The notes: a model not told the origin generated them from the sequence alone. Shown: positions 1 through 8,337, counted from the first letter of the stretch. The stretch: DNA of 15,471 nt from Deltaproteobacteria bacterium (GCA_030593645.1 JAUVGT010000060.1:1-15471); one strand, 5' to 3'. Made by a program: numbers and translations.

Positions 1-14
1 AAAAGTCCGAATTA

Positions 15-139
15 GACGGTTTCGTAAAAAGTTCAAATTCAAGGCGTGCAAATTTCGTAATCATGAAGCGTACTTATAGTACGTTGAATGATTGCGAAAT
101 GCAGCACAACGCAGAAGTTGGACTTTTTACGAGACCGTC
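15..139. repeat. Imperfect palindromic (MITE-like) element
   Basis: The terminal inverted repeats are 15-36 and 118-139 (22 nt, 2 mismatches); the left one begins gacggtttcgtaaaaagttc. Similarity continues inward: AATCAT at 60-65 pairs with ATGATT near 88-93, and CGTAC/GTACG flank the centre at about 69-83. The whole element could fold into one long hairpin. It contains no credible gene. The end sequence recurs at 8438-8461 and 15427-15471, which marks it as a dispersed non-autonomous repeat. Bases 1-10 are the tail of another copy of the end sequence, so the left edge carries two end sequences in tandem. No target-site duplication was recognised. Confidence 0.85.
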
Positions 140-454
140 AAAATTAGCACGGATGCTGAGCGTTTATTTGACCGGTAATGATCTGAAAAGATTTCATAAA
201 CAATGTGGAACATACCGATCAATATATTGTGATTTTATATCGTCCATGATATAAAGGTATATAGATTTAAAAGTGATTCCTCCAGTTGAAACGATTACTA
301 AAATTCTTTAACTCAACCTTCACGGAACCCGAGCATCATTCTGAATATTTCATTGTTACATTGAAATCCAAACAGATATAACATTAAACAATTTATTAAC
401 TCAACCACTTCCAAACACATTTGTAACATTTCCAATTTTCAAATGGGTGATGTA
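140..454. other. AT-rich intergenic region upstream of the kinase operon
   Basis: No gene is supported in these roughly 315 bases. A short inverted repeat, TATATC (236-241) and GATATA (248-253), could be an operator or a minor hairpin. The best promoter-like pair is listed separately at 353-382. No other structured element was recognised. Confidence 0.5.
353..382 (+). promoter_or_regulatory. Candidate sigma-70 promoter for the kinase/chemoreceptor operon
   Basis: TTGTTA at 353-358 and TATAAC at 377-382 are separated by 18 nt. They match 4 of 6 and 5 of 6 bases of the sigma-70 consensus. The pair lies about 70 nt upstream of the probable start at 455. In AT-rich DNA such matches are common, so this is only the best candidate. 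Confidence 0.3.
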
Positions 455-2887
455 ATGGATAAAAAACCGGCATACGAGGAACTGGAGCAAAAGATCAGGG
501 AATTACAACGTGATGCCAATTCACGAATAAACGCAGAGGAAACGGATTTTGAATATCATACACCCCTGATGAATACACTGCTCGATAACCTTCAGGTCGG
601 GGTATTTATGGTTGAGGCGCCCACGGGTAAACCTCTCCTGGCCAATAAACGTGCCACGGAGCTTCTGGGTCGGGGCATCATGAACGGTGCTGATAAATCG
701 AATCTTGCAGATGTTTACAAAGCATACAAATATGGAACTGATGATTTCTACCCCAAGGAGGAAATGCCGATTGTAAAAGGGCTATCTGGTGAATACCACC
801 ACATTGACGATATGGAAGTGGTTCAGCCGGACGGTACCCGGCTTTTGCTGGAAGTCCATGGGAGTCCGGTCAAGGATAACCAGGATCAAATTATCGGCAG
901 CCTGGTCAGTTTTATTGACATCACCGAGCGCAAACGGTCTGAATCCGCTTTAAAACAAAATGAGGAAACCATAAGAAGCATCTTTAAGGCCGCACCGACC
1001 GGGATTGGTATGGTAAAAGATAGAATCATCACGGAAGCCAATGACAAACTATGTAAAATGATTGGCCGTAGCAGGGAAGAAATAATACATAAAAACGCAA
1101 GACTTTTATACCCCAGTGATGAAGACTATGAGTATGTGGGCCGTGTAAAGTACAATCAAATTAAGGAACACGGGACAGGAACGGTTGAAACACGCTGGCA
1201 GCACAAGGATGGAGCCATATTAGACATTTTACTAAGCTCCACACCCAAAAATGTCGACGACTGGTCGGAAGGGGTTACGTTTACCGCGCTTGATATCACG
1301 AAAAGGAAGCAAACAGAGAAAAAATTGCGCGCCTCCCATGAAATGTTTTTAACGGTATTGGACAGTATCGAATCCACAATATATGTGGCGGATATGAGGA
1401 CATATGAGATTCTTTTCACGAATAAACACATGATCGAAAGTTACGGGAAAGATTTAACCGGTCATGTTTGCTATGAAGTTCTTTGTAATGAATCCAAGCC
1501 ATGCACACATTGTACAAAAGATAAACTGCTTGATAGTAACCGGCCGGGCGGTGTTTATGAGTGGCAGGATAAAAATCCCAAGACCGGCAAATGGCATATG
1601 AAATATGAACGGGCCATTGAATGGGTAGACGGCCGTCTGGTACGAATACAGATAGCAACGGATATTACAAAATTGAAGCGTCTGGAAAGCCAGCTTTTAC
1701 AATCACAAAAAATGGAAGCCATCGGAAACCTGGCCGGCGGTATTGCTCATGATTTTAACAACATTCTTTCGGCAATAATCGGCTATTCGGAATTGTCATT
1801 CAATGAAATCAAAAAAGGATCATCCCTTGAAAAATATATGCTTGAAATTCATAAAGCGGGCCTGCGGGCCAGGGACCTTGTGAAGCGGATATTGATGTTC
1901 GCCAGAAAGGCTGATCAGGATTTAAAACCGGTAATGGTAAGCACCATTGCCACTGAGGTAATGAAACTTTTGCGATCTACAATTCCCGTATCCATCGAAA
2001 TCAAGTCACAAATTAATAGTGAATCGCTGGTATTATCGGATCCCACGCAAATCCACCAGATATTCATGAATCTGTGTACCAACGCTGCCCATGCATTGGA
2101 AGAGGAAGGCGGTGTTCTGGAAATCAATCTGTCAGATATCGAATGGACTGAATCAGACACCGAAATAACAGTGGGCATGGAACCCGGCGATTATCTAAAG
2201 ATCACTATCGCGGATACAGGGAAAGGAATTCCGGAACAAACCCTGCCGTTAATTTTCGAACCCTATTTTACAACCAAGTCGATGGGAGAAGGTACGGGAT
2301 TGGGCTTATCTGTTGTTCACGGTATCGTCAAAGGATACGGCGGAGAAATTCTGGTTAAAAGCAAGCCTGGTAAAGGAACTACGTTTACCATATATTTACC
2401 GCTTATTGAAAGACATGCTGAGAAAAAAACATTATCAACTGAAAATCTTCAGACTGGAAACGAGCGCATCCTGCTGGTTGATGATGAACTGCCCATATGT
2501 ACCACAGGAAGTCAGATATTGAAACGTTTGGGATATACGGTAACAGTACAAACCAGCAGCATGGAGGCCCTGGAACTTTTTCGTTCAAAACCAGATGATT
2601 TTGATTTGGTGATAACCGATATGACAATGCCTAATTTAAATGGTGACAAGCTGGCGATGGAAATGATGAAAACCCGGCCGGATATCCCCATCATTTTATG
2701 CACGGGATACAATAAAATGATGTCAAATAAAAGGGCTTCTGAAATCGGTTTTAAAGCCTTTACAATGAAGCCTCTAACCACAGTAGATTTATCAAAAACG
2801 GTGAGAAAAGTTCTCGATAAAGAAACTGATATCAGCAAACACCCGCAAAACGCCGATTTTATCAATGAGCGCAATTTCCATGTATAA
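455..2887 (+). CDS. PAS-PAS-PAS hybrid histidine kinase with C-terminal receiver
   Basis: A predicted soluble sensor kinase of 810 residues with no membrane segment. It has a short N-terminal helix, then three PAS-like domains at about 40-160, 170-285 and 295-405. The kinase core follows, with phospho-accepting His432 in GGIAHDFNN, an N-box around Asn543, a G1 box DTGKGIPE (587-594) and a GTGLGLS motif. A receiver domain (about 670-790) has Asp676/Asp677, phosphoacceptor Asp722, Thr750 and Lys772, all intact. The third PAS has a four-cysteine cluster at 339, 344, 350 and 353 that might bind a metal or sense redox. I chose ATG 455 because GGTGAT precedes it and MDKKPAYEELEQ is the usual start of such kinases; ATG 443 is in frame and adds four residues. 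The 3' end overlaps the chemoreceptor-like gene by 23 nt, so the two are probably co-translated. The signal is unknown, and the target could be another phosphorelay protein. Confidence 0.93.
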   Translation: MDKKPAYEELEQKIRELQRDANSRINAEETDFEYHTPLMNTLLDNLQVGVFMVEAPTGKPLLANKRATELLGRGIMNGADKSNLADVYKAYKYGTDDFYPKEEMPIVKGLSGEYHHIDDMEVVQPDGTRLLLEVHGSPVKDNQDQIIGSLVSFIDITERKRSESALKQNEETIRSIFKAAPTGIGMVKDRIITEANDKLCKMIGRSREEIIHKNARLLYPSDEDYEYVGRVKYNQIKEHGTGTVETRWQHKDGAILDILLSSTPKNVDDWSEGVTFTALDITKRKQTEKKLRASHEMFLTVLDSIESTIYVADMRTYEILFTNKHMIESYGKDLTGHVCYEVLCNESKPCTHCTKDKLLDSNRPGGVYEWQDKNPKTGKWHMKYERAIEWVDGRLVRIQIATDITKLKRLESQLLQSQKMEAIGNLAGGIAHDFNNILSAIIGYSELSFNEIKKGSSLEKYMLEIHKAGLRARDLVKRILMFARKADQDLKPVMVSTIATEVMKLLRSTIPVSIEIKSQINSESLVLSDPTQIHQIFMNLCTNAAHALEEEGGVLEINLSDIEWTESDTEITVGMEPGDYLKITIADTGKGIPEQTLPLIFEPYFTTKSMGEGTGLGLSVVHGIVKGYGGEILVKSKPGKGTTFTIYLPLIERHAEKKTLSTENLQTGNERILLVDDELPICTTGSQILKRLGYTVTVQTSSMEALELFRSKPDDFDLVITDMTMPNLNGDKLAMEMMKTRPDIPIILCTGYNKMMSNKRASEIGFKAFTMKPLTTVDLSKTVRKVLDKETDISKHPQNADFINERNFHV

Positions 2888-4811
2888 AATAAAACACCGG
2901 CCTATGATAAAATTTGTGACGCTTTCATGTGTTATATATTTCATCTTGATATCATTGTTATATACCATCATTTTTCTTCAACACCAGATTACGATCATGT
3001 TGTCCAGCCTGATTTATGTTATCCTCTTCCAAATCATTCTAACAACTCTGCTGATCGCAGCCACAGTCTTTTTTTACAAAAAATATCAGGATTCTCATTT
3101 CACCACCTGGGAAGAAGCGAAAGCGGATATGTGTCAAATCTTCAGTACTTTTAACAATACTGACACTTTTTTAAATCGAAGCCGGGAAATCCAGGGATAC
3201 TCGATTACCAGCAAAAACAAAACTCCCTTCGATCTGGTTATTAGTGAACTTGAAGGTCTTCAATCTGCCCGGAGCAAAATTAAGAACAACATCAATGCAT
3301 ATAAAGATTTATACACCAAACTGCATTTGGAAATGAAATCAGTTACTGCTAAATCAATACAACTGAATGACAACGGTCAGGCTTTTTATCAGAATGCATA
3401 TTCCCAGACATCCGGATTGGAAACTGTAAGTCGGGCCATGGGTCAGTTTGCATCCAGAATCAGTGAAATTGCCGAACATACCAAACAGACGAATCAATAT
3501 GCCATGGATACCCTGTCGGCAACTAAAGGTGGTGTTAAGCAGATGAATCGTTTGATATCCGCCATTTCCCTGATCAGTGATTCAAGCCGGAAGATACTTG
3601 ACATGATTAAAACAATCGATAAGATCGCCGCCCAGACTAAGCTTTTGGCATTAAACGCGACAATCGAAGCCAGCCGGGCCGGGGAATATGGAAAAGCCTT
3701 TGGCGTTGTGGCACAGGAAGTGAGAGATCTTTCAGTGCAAAGTACACAGGCTGCCAAAGAGACATCCGTTCTTGTCGATATGGCTATGGCTAATCTTTCT
3801 CAAGGAAATATAATTTCTTTCAAAACAGTTGAGGCCCTCAGCAGCATCGAGAAAGAGGTTCATAAGGTATCAAACATTATCGAAGAGATTTCTGGATCTT
3901 CAAATCTTCAGGCTGAAGGTGTCAAACAATTTAACATGAGCCTGGAAGAAATTAACCAACTGACCGGTCATCAGAAAAACATCGCCAAAGAAACAAGTTC
4001 ATTGACCCAGGAACTTTCCCGATATGTGAACCTGCTGATGGAAGACCTGGATATGATCCAAAGCCCCCAGGGATGGCAAAAAATGAAATCCCATCGGATA
4101 AAAAAGCAATTCAAATCCGGTGAGGTTGAAAGGCCATTGAAATTTGTATTCACTTTTGAACCTCCTTTAAGCTATATTGAAAACGGCGAGGTTAAAGGAA
4201 TATTGACCGATATTGTTAAGGAAGCCTTTGAGAAAAGGATGGGGATCGATATCAATTATGAACAACTGGAATGGAGTTTATGTAACGAACAGATGAAACA
4301 GGGATTGAGTGACGCCTTTTTTACTGTTTCGACCCATGAAAGGCTTAAATTTTGTGAAACCCATATCAATACCGGGTATGCATCTGAATGGATGATCTGG
4401 ACCTATCATGGTCATACCAGGATGGATGAAATCAAAAATCTCAAATCCATTGCAGATATCGTTAATAGTGATTTTACCATCGGGACGTACAATGGTGACG
4501 GCTGGACAAAAACTGAACTGGAGGACAAGGGTGTAAAGATAAAATACTTTGATAATGAATTTGAAAAACTGGGATTAAAGCAAATCGATTTCATCATGGA
4601 TGAACCGCCCGTGGGGAGGTATAAAATTGGGCTTTGCGGAATTCCCAAAGAGCGGTTCATTGAAATTCCGGCAGTATTCCAAACCACTTTATACCAGATC
4701 CTTATTCAAATAAACTCGCCATATGTCAATACGTTACCCGAATTGGATGAACATTTAAAAGAGATGAAACAGGATGGTACCATGAAAAAAATTCTTTCAA
4801 CCTACGAATAG
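2865..4811 (+). CDS. Membrane protein with chemoreceptor (MCP) signalling domain and C-terminal SBP_bac_3 domain
   Basis: 648 residues in an unusual order. Two hydrophobic segments at about 17-38 and 45-70 are joined by only a few residues, so there is almost no periplasmic part. A helical region follows, and an MCP signalling domain spans about 150-395. Its hairpin tip (about 250-290) is well conserved, including QTKLLALNATIEASRAGE and FGVVAQEVRDLS. No HAMP domain is seen. Residues about 424-647 resemble a family-3 solute-binding protein: FEPPLSYIENGEVKGILTDI at the start, a central AFFTVSTHERLKFCE, and a closing ELDEHLKEMKQDGTMKKIL. By the positive-inside pattern both the signalling and binding domains should be cytoplasmic. 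The gene overlaps the upstream kinase by 23 nt. ATG 2880 and ATG 2904 are alternative starts without better Shine-Dalgarno sequences. No cheA or cheW lies nearby. The ligand and the signalling partner are unknown. Confidence 0.9.
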   Translation: MSAISMYKIKHRPMIKFVTLSCVIYFILISLLYTIIFLQHQITIMLSSLIYVILFQIILTTLLIAATVFFYKKYQDSHFTTWEEAKADMCQIFSTFNNTDTFLNRSREIQGYSITSKNKTPFDLVISELEGLQSARSKIKNNINAYKDLYTKLHLEMKSVTAKSIQLNDNGQAFYQNAYSQTSGLETVSRAMGQFASRISEIAEHTKQTNQYAMDTLSATKGGVKQMNRLISAISLISDSSRKILDMIKTIDKIAAQTKLLALNATIEASRAGEYGKAFGVVAQEVRDLSVQSTQAAKETSVLVDMAMANLSQGNIISFKTVEALSSIEKEVHKVSNIIEEISGSSNLQAEGVKQFNMSLEEINQLTGHQKNIAKETSSLTQELSRYVNLLMEDLDMIQSPQGWQKMKSHRIKKQFKSGEVERPLKFVFTFEPPLSYIENGEVKGILTDIVKEAFEKRMGIDINYEQLEWSLCNEQMKQGLSDAFFTVSTHERLKFCETHINTGYASEWMIWTYHGHTRMDEIKNLKSIADIVNSDFTIGTYNGDGWTKTELEDKGVKIKYFDNEFEKLGLKQIDFIMDEPPVGRYKIGLCGIPKERFIEIPAVFQTTLYQILIQINSPYVNTLPELDEHLKEMKQDGTMKKILSTYE

Positions 4812-5122
4812 AATAAATTTTTATTGTAGGGTTAATACCCCCTGCCCTTTGGAAATCTATGTATTTACGTGATATGACATTATCATCCCCTTTGGTGACT
4901 CACGGCCATGAAGGGAGAACACACCGGTCCACCCCCTGCAGTTTAGTCTTCTCTGTAATCTCCAACTTTGACCTGCGAATGAATGGATGTTTGAAATTAA
5001 ATATACATTCATGGATGTAATGTTTGACAATCTTTTGCTAAGATGTTACAGCATATAATTGTTGGTTAACAAATCATTCACTCGAATGGTATGGATCTGA
5101 AGGTTAAATCGGTATAATACTC
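4812..5122. other. Intergenic region between the chemoreceptor-like gene and the STAS-like gene
   Basis: No gene is supported in these 311 bases. A small GGGT-TAAT-ACCC hairpin just after the stop lacks a following T-run and is a poor terminator. ATGAATG near 4979 and CATTCAT near 5007 form a 7-bp inverted repeat. TTGACA occurs at 5024-5029 and TATAAT at 5054-5059, but the 24-nt gap is too long for one sigma-70 promoter. The promoter of the next gene is therefore unresolved. Confidence 0.4.
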
Positions 5123-5491
5123 ATGATAAAAATCAAAACAGAGCACGAACTGAATTTAACTGTTTTTACGGTGATCGGTGAGGTTTCAATTGATGAAATA
5201 ATTACCACACTAAAAAATTTTTACCTCGGGGTAACGACAAAATTAACCCTCTGGGATTTCTCAGAAGGCACTGCATCGAAATTATCGAGAGATGACATCC
5301 GTGTGCTGGTCGGCCTGTCAAAACGTCGGGCAGATGTCAGAAGAGAAGGAAAAACAGCCATTGTGGCGCCTTCAACCCTGGACTATGGTTTGGGGCGAAT
5401 GCTTGAAATATTTGCTGATATCGAAGATCTTCAATTTGAAATCAGTACATTCCACTCACTTGATGAAGCAAAAGAGTGGCTGAAGCTTTAA
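5123..5491 (+). CDS. Small STAS/SpoIIAA-like domain protein
   Basis: 122 residues without a signal peptide or membrane segment. The pattern fits the STAS-like family often annotated SpoIIAA-like or STAS/SEC14: an opening beta-strand region (LTVFTVIGEVSIDEIITTL), a central LWDFSEGTASKLSRDDIRVL, a middle TAIVAPSTLDYGLGRMLEIF, and a closing FHSLDEAKEWLKL. The serine phosphorylation site of classical anti-anti-sigma factors cannot be assigned. The family is mostly uncharacterised, so the function stays open; protein-protein interaction is an inference. No clear Shine-Dalgarno sequence precedes the ATG. The gene stands alone, 311 nt after the previous gene and 201 nt before ilvN. Confidence 0.75.
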   Translation: MIKIKTEHELNLTVFTVIGEVSIDEIITTLKNFYLGVTTKLTLWDFSEGTASKLSRDDIRVLVGLSKRRADVRREGKTAIVAPSTLDYGLGRMLEIFADIEDLQFEISTFHSLDEAKEWLKL

Positions 5492-5692
5492 AAACGGATA
5501 GATAGAAGCAGAAGGCTGAACAGAATATACAGAACCCGCCTAACCAGGATGATGACCCACTCTCTGCATTAATTATCTTATTGGACAATTTCATAATTTA
5601 ATTTAAAGAACTTCCTGTAGATTTTCAAATTTGATTATTTTCAATAAATCTGATATTAAAAGTTTAACATAAAATCGATTGGAGAAATCGCC

Positions 5693-6181
5693 ATGAAGAA
5701 GCAAAATCATATTCTAACAATGCTTGTTGAAAATGAGCCGGGTGTCACAGCCAGAGTTTCAGGGCTTTTTGCCAGTCGTGGTTATAATATTGAAACAATA
5801 TGCGGCTCACCCACGGCTGACCCGGATATCTCACGCATAACCATCACAACACAAACAAACCCTGATAAACTTGAACAAATTATGAAACAGGTGCGAAGGC
5901 TTGTGAATGTGATTAAACTCAGGGACATGACAGGTGAAGAGGCTGTAAAACGCGAAATGGCCATCATCTGTATTAAGGCACAACAAAAAGACCGGCAGGA
6001 AATAAATAGACTCATTGATACATTTAAAGCACGTACCGTGGATACAGGCACTACACATTACATTATTGAAATCACTGGCGGACATGAAAAAATCAACGCC
6101 TTTATTCGGCTCCTTGAACCGATGGGCATCAAAAAACTTGCCAGGTCAGGGGTACTGGCTCTATATCGTGAATCGGATTAG
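5693..6181 (+). CDS. ilvN: Acetolactate synthase small (regulatory) subunit
   Basis: 162 residues, the usual length for IlvN/IlvH. The N-terminal ACT domain (about 5-78) carries the family signature LVENEPGVTARVSGLFASRG followed by YNIETICGSPT. The C-terminal domain (about 84-160) includes REMAIICIKA and the closing GVLALYR. This subunit binds valine or other branched-chain amino acids and modulates the catalytic subunit IlvB in the first shared step of isoleucine, valine and leucine synthesis, in the cytoplasm. GGAGA lies 8 nt before the ATG. No ilvB, ilvC or leu gene is in the window, so the catalytic partner must be encoded elsewhere. The 3' end overlaps the convergent downstream gene by 4 nt. 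Confidence 0.95.
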   Translation: MKKQNHILTMLVENEPGVTARVSGLFASRGYNIETICGSPTADPDISRITITTQTNPDKLEQIMKQVRRLVNVIKLRDMTGEEAVKREMAIICIKAQQKDRQEINRLIDTFKARTVDTGTTHYIIEITGGHEKINAFIRLLEPMGIKKLARSGVLALYRESD

Positions 6182-6888
6182 GACATAATACTATTTACCT
6201 TGGTTTTGTATGATTTGTCCAGCTTGATACATTTTTTAAAGAGCTTTTTTGCTTTCTTTAGTTCACCATTATCAAAAGCCTCGATTCCTTTTGAAAAGTA
6301 TAGGGCAGCCTGGATATCGCTCTTTTTTGTTAATTTCTCAGGTTCAAAGGTTTCATTTAATGAATCCGCGATTTTTCTGACCAACTCCTGCTCAAGCTCC
6401 ATAAACGCATTGCTCTTTCCCGTCACCGAATCAGAAGTTATCACTTCCCCGGTTTCCACGTTAATAATCCTGATATCAATCCTTACCTTTTTGCCAAGAA
6501 CCATAAAAGAGCCGATGGTAATCGCCTGGGCGCCCAGAATTTTTCCAGCCATTGCTGCAGTGGATTCATCTGCAATTCCGCTTTGACCCAACGATATTTC
6601 TTCCAGAATGGCTTTTATTTTTTCACGTTCAATAAGCTTTAGACCTTTTACACTGTCGCTCAAATCGGTAATGATCATCGCGGAAAGCCCCCTGGTCAAG
6701 GGCTCAAATTTATCATGACCTGTAACCGAATTATTTTCAAACGGTAATATAGCCAGGGTTTTAGGTGCCGAATCCTGACTATCGGCAGCACCTGCACTTT
6801 GGGGAAAGTAGAAAATTGCTGACCATCCCAGTATAACTGCCAATGCAAATAGAAGTATTTGAACATGTAAACTCTTTACTTTGTTCAT
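6178..6888 (-). CDS. Secreted CsgG-like protein with C-terminal TPR-like repeat
   Basis: 236 residues. An N-terminal hydrophobic segment (about 10-30) ends in SAGAAD, which fits a signal peptide cut after about residue 34. Residues 43-150 match the CsgG/FlgO/TolB-N-like fold: TLAILPFENNS at the start, then GLSAMIITDLSD, LGQSGIADEST and GKILGAQAITIGSF. The last 45 residues (GIEAFDNGELKKAKKLFKK) resemble a single TPR. There is no lipobox, so the protein is probably periplasmic. Real CsgG forms an outer-membrane pore for curli, but no curli genes are present and that role should not be assumed. ATG 6888 was preferred because AAGGA lies about 9 nt upstream; TTG 6894 is too close to it. It resembles the next upstream gene on this strand. 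Confidence 0.8.
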   Translation of the reverse strand: MNKVKSLHVQILLFALAVILGWSAIFYFPQSAGAADSQDSAPKTLAILPFENNSVTGHDKFEPLTRGLSAMIITDLSDSVKGLKLIEREKIKAILEEISLGQSGIADESTAAMAGKILGAQAITIGSFMVLGKKVRIDIRIINVETGEVITSDSVTGKSNAFMELEQELVRKIADSLNETFEPEKLTKKSDIQAALYFSKGIEAFDNGELKKAKKLFKKCIKLDKSYKTKVNSIMS

Positions 6889-6913
6889 GAACAAAAATCC
6901 TTTCGGAAATTCA

Positions 6914-7071
6914 GGGTTCGCGTAACAATAAATTCACACATTTTAAGAGTCGAGGCGCCCAGTCGGAAAGGCGCAAAAACGTAGAAATATCAAGCATATT
7001 TCGAGCTTTTGCAACGCAGCCGAATGGGATGATCCGCCCCTTAAAATGTGAAGTTATTTTTGTGCGAGCCC
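6914..7071. repeat. Palindromic repeat element between the two CsgG-like genes
   Basis: The ends at 6914-6947 and 7040-7071 are imperfect inverted repeats of about 33 nt. The left one begins gggttcgcgtaacaataa; the right one, read on the minus strand, begins gggctcgcacaaaaataa. Both run into TTCACA and TTTTAAG. The interior holds AAGGCGCAAAA on one side and TTTTGCAACGCAG on the other, an arrangement also seen in the element at 15-139 with different ends. There is no coding capacity. The right end directly abuts the stop codon of the gene ending at 7072. Confidence 0.75.
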
Positions 7072-8283
7072 TTAGTGAGAACTACCGCCTTCGGCTTTAA
7101 TTTCAGCTTCTTTTTTACCGGAATCTTTTGAATATTCAGCCGCCCATTTTTGAATTAAAATTTCAAAATGCTCTGAACTTAACCTCCTCGCAAGTTCCTC
7201 CCTTGGAGGAGCGTCAGCATTCGGACATAATTCACCCATTTTTCGTGCCAGATCAAAATCCGGATCTAATACTACCGCAAGATCAAACAGGTTTTTTGCT
7301 TTTTTCCAATTGCCCGCGTCAAAGGCATCCAGGCCTTCACCAAATGCTTTAAAGGCTTTATAAACCTTCGTATGAGGAATACCAATGGCGGCTGCCTCTT
7401 TAGCAGTCATGGTTAGTCCTAAAACTCCCAAGACATCCCGAACAATCATTCCCGGCAATTTGAAAAACTCCTCCGTTTTAACCGTTGCCGATGCTGTTCC
7501 GCTGACCTTACCTTTAACAGTTGTATTCGCCTTCACACTGCCGGGTGTCAGGTTGCCTGTGATGACGTTTTCAGCCCCAAGCAATTTACCCACCCTGGGT
7601 GCGGTTTTCTCGTCAACAATTCCGGTTTGACCCAGTGCCATCTCTTCGAACAGGGCTTGCAGACGCAGACGTTCAACAACCTTCAGGGCACTGATTTTGG
7701 ATAAATCGGTAATCACCATGGCTGCAAGACCCTTTTGAAATGCCCTGAGGCTTTTGTCCGGAGAAAAATCTTTATAATAGCATACAGCTATGGAGTTGGC
7801 TTCAGGTTCTTTTAACGCCAGTTTTTCTTCATTTTCAAGGGCTTTTTGAGCCATTCGTTGACTTTCGGCAATTAAGAGAAGGGTAAGCTGTTTTTTTAAT
7901 TCTATTTCGATCTGTGGATGTACCTTGTCAGTGTACTTTTGCCACATCTTAATGGCTTTATCATACTCCTTTTTGTTCAAGTATGCCAGTCCAAGATATA
8001 ATATGGAATATGGTTCTTTGGGATTCTTTTCCAATACACTCTCAAATTCCGCAATCGCATCATCTATACGTCCGGTTTTGAGATAAGCAAAACCGAGCCT
8101 GCTTCTTGCCCGGATTGAATCCGGTTTCTGGGCAAGGTATTCCTCAAAAAGAGGTATCGCACGATCGTATTTCTTTTGACTGAGCATCGTTTCGGCTTTC
8201 ATGGTGGTAACACAGCTGTACACAACAAGAAGAAGAAACCCGAGGCATAATACGAATACAACTGTATATGTCTTATTTAACAT
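7072..8283 (-). CDS. TPR / CsgG-like putative lipoprotein
   Basis: 403 residues. The N-terminus is a hydrophobic helix ending in VVYSC, with Cys24 as a probable lipidation site (a slightly atypical lipobox). Two to three TPR units follow at about 28-125, including RSRLGFAYLKTGRIDDAIAEF and YLGLAYLNKKEYDKAI. A CsgG-like domain spans about 160-300, with GLAAMVITDLSK, LGQTGIVDEKTA and GKLLGAENVITGNL. A further TPR-like unit lies at about 315-345. The protein probably sits in the outer membrane or periplasm as a scaffold; its partner is unknown. The start is supported by GGAGG 7 nt upstream. The same domain, signature and tail order occurs in the smaller gene downstream on this strand, which suggests an old tandem duplication. 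Confidence 0.82.
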   Translation of the reverse strand: MLNKTYTVVFVLCLGFLLLVVYSCVTTMKAETMLSQKKYDRAIPLFEEYLAQKPDSIRARSRLGFAYLKTGRIDDAIAEFESVLEKNPKEPYSILYLGLAYLNKKEYDKAIKMWQKYTDKVHPQIEIELKKQLTLLLIAESQRMAQKALENEEKLALKEPEANSIAVCYYKDFSPDKSLRAFQKGLAAMVITDLSKISALKVVERLRLQALFEEMALGQTGIVDEKTAPRVGKLLGAENVITGNLTPGSVKANTTVKGKVSGTASATVKTEEFFKLPGMIVRDVLGVLGLTMTAKEAAAIGIPHTKVYKAFKAFGEGLDAFDAGNWKKAKNLFDLAVVLDPDFDLARKMGELCPNADAPPREELARRLSSEHFEILIQKWAAEYSKDSGKKEAEIKAEGGSSH

Positions 8284-8309
8284 TTTAAAACCTCCGTAAT
8301 TAGTGTTTA

Positions 8310-8337
8310 TTTATATAGAATTCGTATTGAATTGCAA
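8310..8337 (-). promoter_or_regulatory. Candidate sigma-70 promoter for the TPR/CsgG-like lipoprotein gene
   Basis: On the minus strand TTGCAA (8337-8332) and TATAAA (8315-8310) are separated by 16 nt. They match 4 of 6 and 5 of 6 consensus bases. The pair lies about 27 nt upstream of the start codon, leaving a short leader that includes the GGAGG ribosome binding site. Confidence 0.4.

Noticed and set aside
63..254. Open frame of 63 codons at the left end
   Set aside because: It runs through the palindromic element and has no ribosome binding site or recognisable protein features.
5024..5059. TTGACA and TATAAT as one strong promoter before the STAS-like gene
   Set aside because: The spacer is 24 nt, far beyond the 16-18 nt that sigma-70 promoters use.
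6178..6888. Curli secretion gene csgG
   Set aside because: Only the general fold matches; there is no lipobox and there are no other curli genes nearby.
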